This document shows, in pieces, positions 36,872 to 50,385 of a stretch of DNA of 64,000 nt (position 1 is its first letter; each line of letters begins with the position of its first letter). Source of the DNA: Morchella semilibera (lineage: Eukaryota; Ascomycota; Pezizomycetes; Pezizales; Morchellaceae); the NCBI GenBank assembly GCA_009192285.1, contig CM018605.1, positions 210,767 to 274,766 of the forward strand. Reading direction: 5' to 3'. The translations under genes and the position numbers were made by a program. Under the pieces are notes generated by a model. That model saw only the letters and a list, made by a program, of their open reading frames with translations, was not told the DNA's origin and searched no databases.

Positions 36872-39800
36872 GCAAGCTCAACAGCAACAGCAGCAGCAAG
36901 CTCAGCAGCAACAGCAACAACAATTGCAACGCTCTGGATTGCCTTCAAATAGCCCTGCACAGACTGCCCTCGTGATGCAGACATCTCCGCCAGTAGTCAC
37001 TCAGATGCCTCTTTTGAATTCGTCCCAGGGACCTCACATAGCTCAGCAGCAACAAGGCCCTGGGGGACCTCCAACTCACACATTGTCAAACATCCAGAAT
37101 TCTATTTCTGTGCAGCAACAGCAACAGCAGCACCAAGGAGGAATGAATCAAGCAGTTAATCAGGCTCAGAGTCAAGCCCAGGCGGCGGCCTCTCAAATGC
37201 CCCCATCCGCAACCGGACCCGGAAATGGGCCCGGGGGCCCTATTCTTAATGTAGGAGGCCCCCTACCAACAGCCCTTACTCCCCCCCGTTCTTTCGCTCC
37301 CCTTTCCTATAGCACCGTTGCGGCGCACGATGTGGACCGTCGCAGAATGTCTTCGTCTTCGTCTTCTTTAGCTTTACAGGGTACTCATGGTCAGTTGAAT
37401 GTGAAGGATGCTTTGTCATATCTCGATCAGGTCAAATATCAATTTCAGGAAGAGCCGGATGTGTATAACAACTTTCTGGATATCATGAAGGATTTCAAGA
37501 GTCAAGCGTATGTAACCCTGAATATCTTTCGTTTTCTTCCCTTTCTACTTGTGGAGAAGGGAACACAATGGTAATTGAAAAGTTGGTGATGTTGACAAAG
37601 TTGGTCTTCTAGAATCGATACCCCTGGGGTTATTGACCGTGTTTCTACCCTATTTAGTGGCCACCCGAGCCTCATACAGGGCTTTAACACTTTCTTGCCT
37701 CCTGGGTACCGTATCGAGTGTTCCCAAGATCCAAGGGACACTAAAATAACTGTTACCACCCCATCTGGGATTCATCACGCCTCTTCGGGCGGTGAAGTCT
37801 CCATTGGAGGCGGAAACGGGTTACCTTTATCGAGTGCTTCTCTTAATGGTAATGGAAATGGCCCTGGACAGCCTGCTCACTCACGGTTTTATGAACAGCA
37901 AGGCAGCCGATGGGGCAATGGGGGTGTTGATAGCGTCATGTATGCTTCCTACGGTCCCGGGGGGGTTCCTGGTCCTGGGCAGCAACAACAGCCGCAGCAA
38001 CAACAGCAGCCGCCACAGCAGTCAGAGCCGCTTTCAGCGCACCAGCTACACCAACAACAATTGCATCATGCGCAGGCACAACAGCAAGCACAGCAGCGAC
38101 AGGCGCAACATCAAGCTAGTGTGCAACAAGGTGTAAATCAACTACAGTCCGCAGCTGCTCATACTAATGGGGCCACTGTGAAGGTACAGGCTGGATTAAT
38201 CGTTTCCCAAGGTCCCGGAACACCATCTGGTGCTAGCGATGCAAAAGCCGGGAAAGGCCCAGTTGAGTTTAACCATGCCATTAGCTATGTGAACAAGATT
38301 AAGGTAAATACTTCTCGCTTTAGGTGTTGGGTTTGGTGAGATTTCCCCTCTTGCGAGAAAATACTCACGGCTCCATAGAATAGATTTGCACAGCAACCGG
38401 AAATCTATAAGCAGTTCCTTGAGATTCTTCAGACCTACCAACGGGAATCAAAGCCGATTCAAGATGTTTACTCCCAGGTTACAGAGCTTTTCAAGACTGC
38501 CCAAGATCTTCTTGAGGATTTTAAACAGTTCCTGCCGGAATCAGCTGCACAAGCTCGGGCAGCAGCCGCAGCAAAGGCCGCGCTCGCAGAGCAAGACACA
38601 GCATATCCATCCGGAGGTTTGGGACTTCCGGGACCTGCAGCGGCGGCACAAGCAAGATTACCGCCTGTCGGTAACTTTGCACCGCCACCGAGCGTTGGGA
38701 AGGAAAATAAAGGGAAAAAAAGAGGACCGCAAGTCCCAACTCAGGAGCAAAAAACTGATGTGGCTGCAGCTGGTAGCAACGCTTTGGCGAATAGAGGTGC
38801 GGCTAAGGTGAGTTCGGATATTTCGCATTTCAGTGTCCCGATCCTGCACCTCGCTTAAGCTCGTTTCGAGGGATATGCATATACAACAAATTATGTTTAT
38901 TGCCGAGATCATTTTGACTTTTAGTCTAAAACTTCCCGTTCTCTGTTTATAACTCCCCAATTCGTGGAGAAAGCCCTTTACTAAAAAAAAATTGGACATT
39001 TCTAGAGACACAAAACTGGTGTAAATAAGCCTTCGGTAACCGAACAACTAGCGGCCGTTTCACCAACCCTAATTCCGTTCCAACCTGAACCGTTTGGGCG
39101 GCCGCCGCAGCCTATGGCATCAACTGAAGAGCTAGCATTTTTCGACCGAGTGAAAAAATTCATTGGTAACAAGCAAACTTATAACGAGTTCCTAAAACTA
39201 CTCAATTTATTCTCGCAGGACCTCATTGGTAAAGACATGCTTGTTGATAAAGTTGCAAACTTTATTGGTGGTAACAAGGAGTTAATGGACTGGTTTAAAC
39301 GATTTGTGGGCTGGGAAAGTAGAGAAGAAATGATAGATAACGTCCCGCGCTCTCTTAGTAAAGTTAGGTTGAGTGTTTGCCGTGGACTGGGACCAAGTTA
39401 TCGTTTATTGCCTAAGCTGGTAAGTGCTGCTGCCTATGTTTAATAGTTCAGGAATTAACTAATGGGTGTTTTTCGATCAGGAGGCGCAGAAACCTTGCAG
39501 TGGACGTGATGAGATGTGCTGGGAAGTTCTTAATGATCAATGGGCGTCGCATCCTACCTGGGCATCAGAGGATTCCGGGTTCGTTGCACACAAGAAAAAC
39601 CAATACGAAGATATCCTTCACCGTATCGAGGAAGAACGCCATGATTATGACTTCAATATCGAGGCTAATCTTCGAACCATTCAGCTACTTGAGCCGATTG
39701 CGCAGAGAATTGCCGGGATGACACCGGAGGAAAAGGCGACTTATAAACTGCAGTCGGGTCTTGGGGGACAGAGCAAGACCATTTACCAACGGATAATTAA

Positions 39801-41840
39801 GAAAGTTTACGATAAAGAGAAGGGTCTTGAAGTAATCGAAATGCTGCACAATAACCCAGTTGCAACTGTTCCAATTGTGTTGAAACGCCTGAAATCTAAG
39901 GACGAAGAGTGGAAGGCTGCTCAACGCGAATGGCAGAAAGTCTGGCGAGACCAAACTGCGAGGGTATTTTGGAAGAGTTTAGATCATCAAGGAATTACCA
40001 TCAAGGGTAACGATAAGAAGGCATTTACGATCAAGTCTCTGGTAAACGAGATCCAGGCCAAGCACAGAGAACAGGTAAATAAGCGGGTTAGTGCTACAAC
40101 CCCTATACCTGAGTATCAGTTCCAGTACTCGTTCTCCGACTTTGGTATCATCTTAGATGCTAGTAGATTACTGGCTGTTTCATTGGAACACAACAATATC
40201 TTCAGCCTCAACGATCGCGAAAAGATTGACGGTTTTATCAAATCCTTCATTCCCCTATTTTTCGGTATGAATTCGCGAGATGTGGAGGATACGGTTAACA
40301 GCATCGCCCGCAAAACACCAGATGAAGATCAAGATGATGCGCATTCTCCGGCAGCCGGTGAAGGTACTTCAACTCGCAGTGGCCGTCGTGCTCAAAGACA
40401 AGATCAAGACCTTCTCAGAGATGTTCTTAAGCGGGGTAAGAATGGTAAGTCTTCAAGGAAAGAGAAAGAAGGGAGCGTGCCTTCCCGCGGAAGCAAAGAA
40501 TCTACTCCGGAAATTGGGCAACACGATGCGGATATCGAGATGAGCATTGATGGACCCACAGACCGCCCGATCAAAGAGGAAGGAAACTGGATTGCAAGGC
40601 CGTTGAAACACCTCCCTGATATGAAGCCTGGGACACCCACTTCTCATGCCGATGAACCGATGCTACCTATCAAAAGGAATATCTACTCACTATACTGCAA
40701 CACAACCATTTACGGATTTTTCAGAACCTTTCAGATCCTTTGCAGCCGTTTAGCCGACATCAAAGCTTCAGAAGCAGATATCCGAAAAGATATTGAAATC
40801 CGCAAGCACCATAAGGTTGCAAATGAGCTCAATATTGCAAACCAGCGTATCGAGGATCTATTCGCAGACACGGGACCAAACGCAAACTACTACTCCCAGG
40901 TCCTCGATATGTGTGAGAAATTCATTGAGGGTGACATTGACTCGAATACTTTCGAGGAAGGACTTAGGTCAGTGTATGTCCAAAGAGGATGGCAGCTATA
41001 CACAATCGACAAGTTGCTTCTTGCTATTTTGAAATTTATACAAACTATTGTGCCAAACGATACGAAGGAGAAGAACCCAGAAAAAGAGAAGAATGCGGAC
41101 ATTATATTGAGATTCCAACGGGATAGAGAACGCAGGGAGTTTACTAAGGAGAAAGGAGAGTATCAAGAGTTGATAGCTTATAGACGTAGTATTGAGGGGA
41201 TGCTTGGCCAAGACGATAATGTCTACCGTATTGATTGGGTATGTGTCTTTCCTACATAATGAGGTTTGGACAATTACTGATACATGAAAAGCATGAGGAT
41301 ACAAAAGAAGCCACAATTCGCTTCGTCCCCCGGAACGAAGTAACGGTCAACAATGATCTTGATAAAGACGAGCGCTGGAACTACTACATCCAAACTTACA
41401 TGATGGTCTCCCCTACAGAGGGAATCCCGCTTGAGAAATGTAAAAAGGTGTTCCTTCGTCGCAACCACCCCTCAGAGGAAGATCTCCCGGAGACAGCTGG
41501 ATCCCCTCGAGAGGCTGCCAGCAATGCCATTGCAGACGGTGCATGTAATGAGGAGAACATGGAAGTGCGGATTTGCGTGAACACGTATCGCCTTTTCTTC
41601 ATGCAAAATACCGAAGACTTCATAGTTAGGACACGGAAGGAACGAATAGCAATGGGACCAGAGCAGTTGGAACGGGTAAAAGAGAAGAGAAGGAGAATAT
41701 GGCGAGAGAAAATTTTGGGAGATGCACCTTGGATGAAGGGACTGGAGAAAGAAGAAATAGATCGAAAAAAGGAAGAATGGGACAGGTTTTTGAAGGAAGG
41801 GAACCACTCTGTAAAGGATGTAGATATGGGTGGTATCTAA
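36199..41840 (+). CDS. Sin3 histone deacetylase corepressor scaffold
   Basis: Eight exons, 36199-36362, 36462-36526, 36610-37507, 37613-38303, 38379-38807, 39006-39419, 39481-41238 and 41292-41840, give 1655 residues. Sin3 scaffolds the Rpd3-type deacetylase complex in the nucleus and binds repressors through PAH domains. PAH1 lies near 341-411 ([35 protein letters not shown]). PAH2 lies near 592-660 ([35 protein letters not shown]). PAH3 lies near 790-852 ([20 protein letters not shown]). Next comes the deacetylase-interaction domain ([48 protein letters not shown]), then the C-terminal Sin3 region with its lineage-variable acidic insert. The N-terminus carries a long glutamine tract (36780-36925, CAG/CAA mixed) and a second Gln-rich stretch (37980-38130). 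The exon 3 acceptor is a tandem AAGCAG, so one extra Ala is possible. Confidence 0.96.
36780..36925 (+). repeat. CAG/CAA polyglutamine repeat in SIN3
   Basis: About 45 codons, almost all CAG or CAA with a few GCT (Ala) interruptions, form a polyglutamine tract between the N-terminus and PAH1. Mixed codons slow length slippage. Long Gln tracts are common in fungal Sin3 N-termini. Confidence 0.9.
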
Positions 41841-44649
41841 CCGGCAACTCTAAATGTTTTGCCATTAATCAGGCGGGGAATCGGATTCACGAATGGTCTG
41901 GGTTTTTTGTCTGTTCCCTATGTCTTTATATCACTGATTTTCTGCTTTGTGTAACGGGTTGTTTTGTTCTTTGTAACTTTCTTCTGGTATTCGTTTTATT
42001 CAATTCTCTTCTCTTCTTTTAGCGACATAGGGCGGTAAGAGGAATGTCCTGGGACCCGGGGACACGGGAAAATGTGTATCACGCTATGTACCTGTTAACA
42101 TTTTGTAACGATACACGTGGATCTTGATCATATGCTGTAGAGGGGTTGTAATTTAAAAAGGAGGTTTTGTAGTGATATTGAAGGCTCACTCCATCGGGAT
42201 AGCCCTAACCCTATTCTTCAATTGTATGGATCACGAGACCCGTCTGACTTCTTTTGTAAGCGGTTCTGCTGAGTGGCGGAGAAAACAATTGTTGAAGTTT
42301 GTAATGGGTTGATAGTATCTAGTGATATTCTCCTTGAGAGGGGGTGCTGGTCGGCTGCCTGCCCACATAGCATACCCTGCCGTAATCTTCCAGGCTATTT
42401 CCCCCTCTTGTTATGTATTTCCCTTTTTTCCGTTCTTTATTTGATTGGATACGAGATCAACCCTACTATGTGCATACCGCTTGATTGCTGGGCGGGCCGA
42501 ATGATAAACGAAAGCCGACAGAAGCACCATAAGTTGTACTTAATGTTGGTTCAACGTTCTTCATAGAGATGATATGTTGCTTTTGGTGATTCCCTGTGGT
42601 GAAAAGCGGAAAATCTGAAATAATAATTCAAAATAAAAGGTCTCGGGATGGGAGGGAAGGGTATAAATAACGAGACGAATTAAGTTAATGGATGGGTTAA
42701 TAGAGCGGTGGAGGGTTGGACGAGAGGGAGAGTATGGCGAGGCTTGGCAGTTTTTACTAGCAAATTGATGCAGATCTTTTAGTTAGAATTCCCATTCGTG
42801 AGCCAAGCCCCGCCATACCCTCCCTCTCCACCGCTCTACCGATTTGGATATACGAACGAGGTGGTGGGGTAGAAGAGGGGTCGATCAAGTTCGAACGCTC
42901 ATAAACTTACATGTACCTACACATGGGTGATATGATACTACGTGTACGAGGCCAAAAAAAGAAAAAAGGATACAGCGGGGAGTTAATGACGAGGAATACG
43001 ACGGTGTTGCGGTTTACGGTACTGCAATAGGTACCACCTGGGATTTTTCATCTGTAGTCTTGTAGCTGGTGATATGTTCATGTGCAGATAGACACATACA
43101 TGTAATCTAGACTGTTTGCATTGTTGGTCTGAGAGCTATGATCTGAATCAGCTAGCAATTTCTAATAATCTCATCGGACACAAACAGGGGTGATCGTATT
43201 CACTGATATTATTAACCTTTGTGCTCTAGATTCCTCGCGGGGAGCAGGAAGGGGGGTGGGGGGGGGGGGTGATCGGGTTCGACTGGGGGTAACGACACAC
43301 ACCACACTAAAACGGCTCTATTCCCTCAGGAACTCAACCTTAATACATATCGTGGGTTATTCTTTGCGGGTGTCTGCAGTGTGGGGGTGTTATGTAGCTA
43401 ACATAACTCGATTCATCAGGCATCAGGTATCGTACGCGCTGAACCCCGAGCCTGCAATGTGGAGACTTGCTTTACTGCATTCCCGTGAGACAGAGAGTCG
43501 ATTGTGGGATTGTTGGCTCTCTATTCCCGAAGGATATCTTAAACAATCCTTTGCTTCCTGCTTTTAGCCCAAGACAGCTATGTATCCGAGGAGAAGAAAA
43601 GATCCCGATGTACTGTTCTGCACTCTAAATTATAATTAGTGAGCGTTAAGGTATATGGAGAGTAGGCCTGTTTTGTCCTTAACGGACCAGCTATTATACA
43701 TGTATCCAGAATACCTACATACATACAAAGAAGTGTATGCCGTTTAAATTTGAAGTATGAATATTTCACTGACCGCATCGCACTTCGTCTTTTGTTGTGG
43801 GCCACTTTTGCGGTAGTCCATACATACATATAATTATATAAATATATTTACAGTACTACATGTGCTTGTCCAAACAGCATTTAATGCGTTCCTGAGGAGG
43901 CTAGAATTGACAGCTCGTTCTTCCTTAAAAATACTGATGTCTTTTATTCGACTCTCACACTTCCATACCTTCAGAATTGAACCTCTACTTAAGTCGTATA
44001 AGTACTTATTTAACGTACATGTAAGTAAAATTACATGTATATATCCACTACATGCACCTATTCCTATATATGCACAAAATAACAAAATAACACATGTGGA
44101 CGAACCCCCGCCCATGATCTGGGGACAAAAGACAGGGAGGGATCCACCACTATCCTCTCCCACTCACCAATACCTATATACCCATATACAGATACATAAG
44201 GTACGCACATACTTAAAGTGAGTACATACAGTCTTATGCCCTTGCGTCCTACCAACGGTAAATACTACGCATGTTTCTCACGCTCAATAGCCCGTGAAAT
44301 CTCGAAAATAGTGAAAATAGTAGGTGAATGCCAAGGGTCAGTCGTAGATCATAACCGCATCAGAGAGAAAGCTGAAAGACCAGAACAGCAACACCAGATT
44401 CAGGAAAGTCGATTCGGCACCGCAGTGATTGGCCGAGTGAAAGGACGGCAGTAGTAGAGGGAAGAGCAGGCAGAAAGCTGCTGCTGCGAACAGTCCAAAG
44501 CGGTGGCGGCTATCGTTCTGTTCCCCACCCTCCACCAAAAAACAAAATTAAATAATTAAAATAAAACACCTGCGGTTATCACTTGTCTACACAGGAACTT
44601 CTTCCCCTAGTAATAGAAGGAAAGAACAAGATACACGCATTCGATAGAC
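41841..44649. other. 2.8-kb intergenic region with a large inverted repeat
   Basis: After the SIN3 3' flank this region holds the inverted repeat at 42701-42840, a G run at 43254-43270 and a dense cluster of TACATGTA palindromes (42908, 43097, 43697, 44016, 44032). The last 200 bp before the WD40 gene is AT-rich. No coding frame is convincing. Confidence 0.6.
42701..42840. repeat. Imperfect long inverted repeat (hairpin-forming)
   Basis: The left arm (42701-42749) starts TAGAGCGGTGGAG and ends GGCTTGGC; the right arm (about 42800-42838) is its reverse complement. The outer 13 bp pair perfectly and the inner ~23 bp pair at all but two positions. The left arm has about 10-12 extra bases between the two blocks, and the loop is about 50 nt. 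Both mismatches would be G-U pairs in a minus-strand transcript. It could be a foldback element or a structured RNA. Confidence 0.7.
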
Positions 44650-47600
44650 ATGCCTGGTTCATATAATTCGGACGTTCAGATCAGCGGGGCCACTGGCCGT
44701 GGCGGCGGTGATGGTGGTCGGAATGCACCGCAACTGTCCTTCACCAGTCGGAGATCATCATGCGCTTTTTCGTCAACATCTTCCTCTATTTCCCTGACAC
44801 CTCACCCCCCACCGAATGATAATCATTTGCCTGGGTTGACGGGATATGCCTGTAACACTGAATCTACTGCAGAACCAAGCCACAGCTGCGATCCAAATTA
44901 TCATCCTGACTGCCGCCTCCACTTCCTTAACCACAGTCCCCAGCAGCACTACTCTTTCCACCAATTTGACCTGTCAACCGGTCTGGCTTCCTCTCGAGCG
45001 GCCACCCCTCTCTTCCATGCGCCGTGGGATCCTTGGGAGCCCCCCCAAAACAATGAAGATCACCCCCATTGTAGTCTCTCTGCGCAACAGCAAGCCATTG
45101 CGTCTTCTCCCGCCGCCGCCGCTATTGCTGACCAAGATTCCCTCTCTTTTGCATCGACCCTACCGGATACCTGGGACAACCGCCCTTCTCCCGCTACCTC
45201 ATTCGGCTCTCTGTCAAGCACTGATAGCTCTAATCTATCCTCTGATACTGAGTTCGGAGGGGCCCCAATAACCCCCGAAGACGTTGATGATACACTACGA
45301 AACAAACACTACCTATCACCTTATAATAGCTTCACCAACAATAGGATCCCTTACACTCCATCTACCGAAGAGTGTGAAGATAACGAGGAAGATTCGGACG
45401 GGGGTATAGACCTTTTTGGTTGTGACATGGCTTCTTCGGGCCCCGTCGAGGTAGTTTATTCATCCTCCGCTCTTCACGCCACAGTCATGGACGAGGACGA
45501 CTTTTCTCCGAACAACTTGGTCACCCGCCCACCGTCTCCAGTGGGTGGCGGCTCTTCTTTCTTCATGGATATATTTTCTTCCCCTTCCCACGAAAACGAA
45601 AATCCACTGGAGGGCGACCTATCGAACCTCCCAAGCTTTCACATGCAACTGAACCCCCCACTCGATGATGGCTTTGATTCGCAACCAAACGTCGAAGAAA
45701 CATCGGTCCAATCGATTTTCCTAGAAAGCAATCTACAGACGCCCAGTACTCCAAGCACACCTGTTGATACCCTTATCGATTCGTCGTCGCCAGACTCCCA
45801 GTTTTCTATTTTCCGGGGCACAGACGGTCTCGAAATCGCCGCAGGGGAGGACGAAGAATTATTTGTCGTTGAGTCAGAGTTGAACCATTCGACAGGCCAA
45901 CAAGAGAGTATGCATTCTCAATCATCTTCTCAATCTCCTCCAACAGCAGCCGCAGTTCCCATATCCCCGGCTACTTTCGCAGTCGCCACGGCGGAGATAA
46001 TGGCAGCAGTAGCTGATGTTGGAGGATTTGTCCCCCCTCCTGCTCGTGATTCACTTCATTCACCCGCACTGTCCCCCCCACTGCCTTTTGATCTCTCCCT
46101 TCCTTTCCGTGTTCCAACAGGGTCTCTAATTCCTGTACATGAATACGAGGGGGGGAGTTTCAGTGAAGGTGACTCCAGTGATGAAGGTGATTATGATGAC
46201 ATAACTAATCATCAGTTTGATCGTAATCTACCCCTCGAAGATATTGAAAACTACAACAAAGATTTTGCGAAATTCTGTCTGCATGCTTACTACAGACACC
46301 GACTGAATCCAACGAAATATCCAAAGCTATCGGCAGCTGCAGCCGACGTCAAAAACATGCGACGACCCGAGCAAGTGATGAGAGACGAAATGGAGGAGAA
46401 TGGGTGGGACTACCAAGCAATCCCATGGGACACCCTAGGGATTAGCCGCGAGGCGGCGAGAGGAATTAGGAGGAAAGAATATGACAATTATCATAACATC
46501 AAAGAGCTTGAGTATGATGATAACCCTGTATGTTTAAAATGTTCCTTTCTCCCTTACTTCGGCCCCGTAACGCTTCGTGGCTTGGCCGATTTGGAATCGT
46601 CTTATCCTTATTCTGCACTTTTGTCCCTTACATCGCCCGCTTCCCACTCCGTTGTCTCACAAGTGTTCCTTTTATCTTCGAAATTCGCCAGTTACTAATC
46701 CATAGAATAGGTAAGGGTTCCAGAAAACCGCAATTTCTTTAGTTTCAGACGAATGGACAATGAGCAGCGTTGTCGTTTAATACATTTTCAATTAAGAAAC
46801 CTTATTGGTGTCATCTCGAGGAATGACATCTTCTACGCTGGCGAGGGAATAGTTGTGCATACCAACCCACTGACGGGTAAATCAAGAACGGTGATGGATC
46901 TACGGACGCCAGACAGCTGGAGTGGGAACCCGATCAAGATCTCGACAATCGGTACCTGCGGGGGGTCAAACGGTGCTGTGATTGCGGGGTGCTTCTATGG
47001 AGAATACGCGATGAAACCACTACATGCACCTGCCGACGCTAAACCAATCACCGGAATTGTAACGCAGAATGAAAGCGGTATCACGAACCATGTGCAAATG
47101 ATTAGAAACCGGACTACGGGCACGCCTAATGCAGTGTTCTCATCCAACGATCATTTCATCCGGGTCTTGAACTGCGGAGAGAGCATGAAATTTATCATTG
47201 AGCACGAATACCTGTGGCCGGTAAATTGTTCCGTCACTAGCCCTGATTCGCGGCTTAGAGTTGTCGTTGGCGACGACACAGAGGTCTTGGTTTGTGATGC
47301 AGAGCGGGGGACAACCGAGTTTGTTTTGAGAGGTCACCGAGATTTTGGGTTTGCGGCTGCTTGGAGCGACGATGGCTATACCATCGCCACCGGAAACCAG
47401 GATATGACTGTGCGTATTTGGGATGCACGGAATTTAAGTAAAACTGTGAAGGTTTTGCCCGCTGTAATGGCGGGCGTAAGGACATTACGGTTTTCACCAA
47501 TTGGTTATGGAGGTAAACGGGTACTAGCAATGGCGGAACCAGCAGACATCGTGCAGATCGTGGATGCCGTTTCCTGGGACTCATTACAGCAGATCGATTT

Positions 47601-47970
47601 CTGGGGCGAGGTTGGAGGAATGGATTTTGACCCATCTGGCGAAGAATTTTACATCGCAAACGCGGATCGGTCTGTTGGTGGAATTATGGAATTTTCAAGG
47701 ACGAAAGGCTCGGTGTATTACGAAGACTATCATTACCAGAAGTCACAACAGTGCTACAACGCGGAGGAGGATGCGGAGCAGGTGCGGCGCAAAAGAAGTG
47801 CTTTCATCGCATCATCGGAAGATGATTCGGAGTCAACCATACCCCAGGATGAGGACCCGACGGAAGAAGAGGATACCGGAGAGAAACTCGATTTGAGGAA
47901 GAGGGGTAGATATTATGATAAAAGAAGGTATAAGCGGCTGGGACATGATATGAGTAATGTTTTTGTTTAA
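44650..47970 (+). CDS. WD40-repeat protein, fungal DUF2415 type
   Basis: Two exons, 44650-46527 and 46711-47970, encode 1045 residues. The intron is 183 bp, long for this window, with donor GTATGT, branch CTAAT and acceptor AATAG, joining NP to VRVPENRNFF. The N-terminal ~515 residues are disordered and rich in Ser, Pro, Asp and Glu. A conserved block follows (YNKDFAKFCLHAYYRHRLNP, WDYQAIPWDTLGISR). The second exon forms a beta-propeller: GHRDFGFAAAWSDDGYTIAT and VRIWDARN are clear WD40 blades, and EVGGMDFDPSGEEFYIAN another. The tail is acidic then basic (KRGRYYDKRRYKRLG). The layout matches conserved fungal proteins of unknown role such as S. pombe C2A9.03, which carry DUF2415. I can give no biochemical function; a scaffold role is the default for a propeller. 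Confidence 0.88.
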
Positions 47971-50385
47971 AAAAAAAACTGAGTGACGCTTTTCCCTTTT
48001 CTTTCATTTTTATTTAAGTATTGGTTTTTGGTTGGTTTTTATCTTGCGATTTATTTCCTTCGTTTGTTGGGTATTTTTCTTTCGTTTAACTTTCAAGGCG
48101 TGATATGGTTTTGGTGTACCCCGGTGGGCGGTGTGTTATGGCGAGGAAAGGGCAGGACTGCTCATTTTTTCTCTTTACTCTTTTAGTTACATAGGTAATT
48201 TTTTGGGCTGAGAAGTTGGTGGTTTTCCCGACCAGGCTTTAAAGTACAAACATATTGACACATGCTGCCTCCTGATCATGGTCGAGTGGATTTTTACTAG
48301 CCAAACCTCACGGTCCCTGAGAAATGCCAGTTTAGGGCACCGTAATTCCCACGAGGGCCGTCACTCGACCCAGAGTGTGTCTTAGGCACATAGAGTAGTC
48401 TAAATGGAGGATGTTAGTCGTCGGACTTCAAAAGGCATGCAGCATCGTAGAGTACCATGGTCCCAGATAGAGAGCACGGTCTTGGTGTAAAAACATCTTT
48501 CAAATGTGAGAAAGGTTCTTGGCTGGTAATACGTAATTCTAGAATCCGCAATATCAACTGTTTCGTGCCTTTCTGTACCAGGGGGCTATTCCTACAGTAC
48601 CAAAAAGAGGGGTGGGATCACTACGGTATTCCCGTTGATACGCTAGCAATGCGGTAAGAATACAGTGCACTTCCTCTAATGCCGGCCTAATCTGGTATTC
48701 GTCACTAAATTCCGTGGTCCTATGGTAGTGATTTCACCCCATTTTTTTATACTGTACCTTCTGATGTTTAGCCTTTGCGGAAATGATCGTTGGGGGCTTT
48801 TAGTGGCTGTCTTGGCAAACACCAAATTGGATGTAATGGCGCTTCGAGTTCACTGTTTAAAGTGTACAGAAGGTGTGATACTAACATGTATCAGTCTCTC
48901 TTATTCCTAAACACTAGATTATATGTGGCAGGATGCCATTTCAGTTTTTCATGGCGGTATATGGCATTCTTCAGGAACTGAACGTATTGGGACATATTGA
49001 GGGGTTCTCAATACTCACGCGACACACTCTTACAGGTGTCATGAGCCCTCGACTGTCCTTTGTGATATAATTACTTGGAGCAAAAGCTTTAAGCTGTGCG
49101 CAAATTAAATACCTACGCAGGAGGTTTCTTTTTGTATCTTCTGTGCGCATAATTCTCGGGTCGCACGGCGGGGGTGTTCTATTCATCGGGCTCGAAGAAA
49201 ATGCTCGATACGAACTATTTGCGAGACGTAAGTGACCAACTAAGCTAAGCAGCTCATTACTCACCACCTCTTATCTCGCAAACTGTCGAGGCGATACCAA
49301 CTTTCCTTTTTTCGCCGGGGTCATAACCATATAAATTATAGAAGGTCGACAAACTCAGCCAATATATTTCACTATATGTGTGATCCTTTACCTCAAAGTC
49401 CTTGGGGAGTTATTATAGTAGAGCGCCAAAGAGGGTTAACTGACAGGAGAGACAAGCCACATTCCAGGCAACAGCTCTACGAAGGTCAGCATGTCTAGAT
49501 GGTCGCGGGTAATGGGTTTGGGACACCAGTGTAACAGCAATCCACTGCCTACTAGGGTAGACACGCCTCACTGGCCTCACTGGCCCGAAATGAGTTTACT
49601 ATAGCTTTGGGGGCACCTGGTTGGTTTAAGATACACCCGAAGTCTTGATTCTTAGGTTTGCGTGGCGGGATTAATAGTGAAATTGGTGACGAGTGACGCC
49701 TCATGTCCCAGGTGCCGAATACCGTACAGAGCCATTTCGGCCTCGTTGATCAAGACAAGGGAGTGCTGCCCGCGGAGAGCTCTCATACAATACTATTCGC
49801 AATACTTTGCGCAAGTGCGAGGTTCAATGAAACAAATATACGCAATTTCAGGGCGAGGTTGGGGGCAACCGTACCTATTCTTCGGCACCCACACTGTCTC
49901 ATACTCAGCATTTTTCCGAGATACCCAGGATTAAGCTGCCTCCAAGCTCCAAGGTAATACGGAATAGATGCTAGAGAAAGAGAAAAGGGTTTAGATCCAT
50001 TACTTCCGTACATCGACCACATGGACGTCATGAACACGCACGCAGCGCAGCGTGTGCTATCACAAACTATATGTAATCTACATGTACATGTACGCAGATT
50101 TGCGCATAAAACATGGAACAGGTAGTCTTTTTTTTCTTTTTGATACGCCTCAGAGCTCCAAAGTTGTGCGTACAAGATAAGAAATATGTCATGTCTAAGT
50201 GACACGCATGAATACTGGACTAGTATCGAAATTTAGTAAATACCTGGAGTTCGACGCTATGTAGAATTGCGGGTTTCCACCCTCATCTTGCGCGTTATTT
50301 TACACTCATTTCACAGAGCCTCCTACGAGCCTTTGGTTATCTCACTCGACAATAAAACGCATATAAACCCTACAGTTCTGCTTAG
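47971..50385. other. 2.4-kb gene-poor region
   Basis: The WD40 gene's T-rich 3' flank is followed by DNA without a credible gene. It holds the second copy of the TA-flanked inverted-repeat element (48595-48754) and two overlapping TACATGTA sites at 50079 and 50085. The sequence resembles the decayed DNA at the left end of the window and may mark the edge of an accessory block. Confidence 0.55.
48595..48754. mobile_element. MITE-like element, copy 2 (TA target site)
   Basis: The left end is CAGTACCAAAAAGAGGGGTG and the right end is its near reverse complement, CACCCC then ATTTTTTTATACTG, flanked by TA on both sides. The length is 160 bp. The termini match the copy at 5054-5224, while the interiors have diverged strongly, so both are old. 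No transposase of this family is visible in the window. Confidence 0.6.

Noticed and set aside
36666-36984. Minus-strand poly-Leu and Ala/Val-rich frames
   Set aside because: They are the antisense reading of the CAG/CAA polyglutamine tract of SIN3.
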